A stretch of 6,291 bases of DNA. Origin: Deltaproteobacteria bacterium (GTDB taxonomy: Bacteria; Desulfobacterota; Desulfuromonadia; Geobacterales; Pseudopelobacteraceae). Made by a program: the position numbers and the translations under genes. This document shows positions 6,290 to 6,291 of this stretch, in pieces (within the stretch, counting starts at the first letter, position 1; each line of letters begins with the position of its first letter). The notes below the pieces were generated by a model that ran no database searches, was not told the DNA's origin, and saw nothing but the letters and a program-made list of their open reading frames with translations. The DNA is taken from contig JACRCG010000207.1 of the NCBI GenBank assembly GCA_016219145.1, forward strand, positions 1 to 6,291, in the 5' to 3' direction.

Positions 6290-6291
6290 GA

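Overview
The window looks like chromosomal DNA of a Gram-negative bacterium, with moderate GC overall and AT-rich promoter regions. Three things point to Pseudomonadota or Desulfuromonadota-type bacteria: a two-domain universal stress protein, an Rrf2-regulator/cysteine-synthase pair, and a very large surface-type protein opening with an LEPR-XLL motif and a DUF4347 domain. The lineage is an inference from gene families and arrangement, because no rRNA or other marker is present.

Left part (1-1056): a universal stress protein gene (96-905, +) with a good Shine-Dalgarno. It is followed by a strong 15-bp GC-rich terminator hairpin that separates it from the convergent cysK. Middle part (1057-2531, minus strand): an Rrf2-family regulator with four cysteines, then cysK 59 nt downstream with no terminator between. 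This is a probable two-gene cysteine or iron-sulfur operon, with the regulator likely controlling itself and cysK. The intergenic region 2532-2775 is AT-rich. It holds a perfect 7-7-7 dyad (CTGTCAA/TTGACAG) lying over the -35 box of the regulator's promoter, and a possible rightward promoter and structured leader for the next gene.

Right part (2776-6210, +): a 1144-aa modular protein made of an LEPR-XLL motif, a DUF4347 domain with a His-Gly...Gly-Cys pair, several bacterial Ig-like modules, a cadherin-like module that appears to be split by an inserted Ig module, a propeller-like region of the DUF6923 type, and the start of a GEVED-like (DFGDAP) domain. The reading frame then runs directly into the 3' part of a tRNA-Leu(CAA), from anticodon loop to CCA, and stops on the TAG right after CCA. 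The last 19 residues are therefore translated tRNA sequence, and the true C-terminus, including any secretion signal, has been lost.

The tRNA fragment is followed by a terminator hairpin and by short direct repeats (CTTGAACCA). The whole right edge has the look of an attachment-site junction of an integrative element that recombined into, or next to, the adhesin-type gene. This junction is the most interesting part of the window. I see no CRISPR array, toxin-antitoxin pair, intact RNA gene or transposase, and no convincing wholly new defence or metabolic system.
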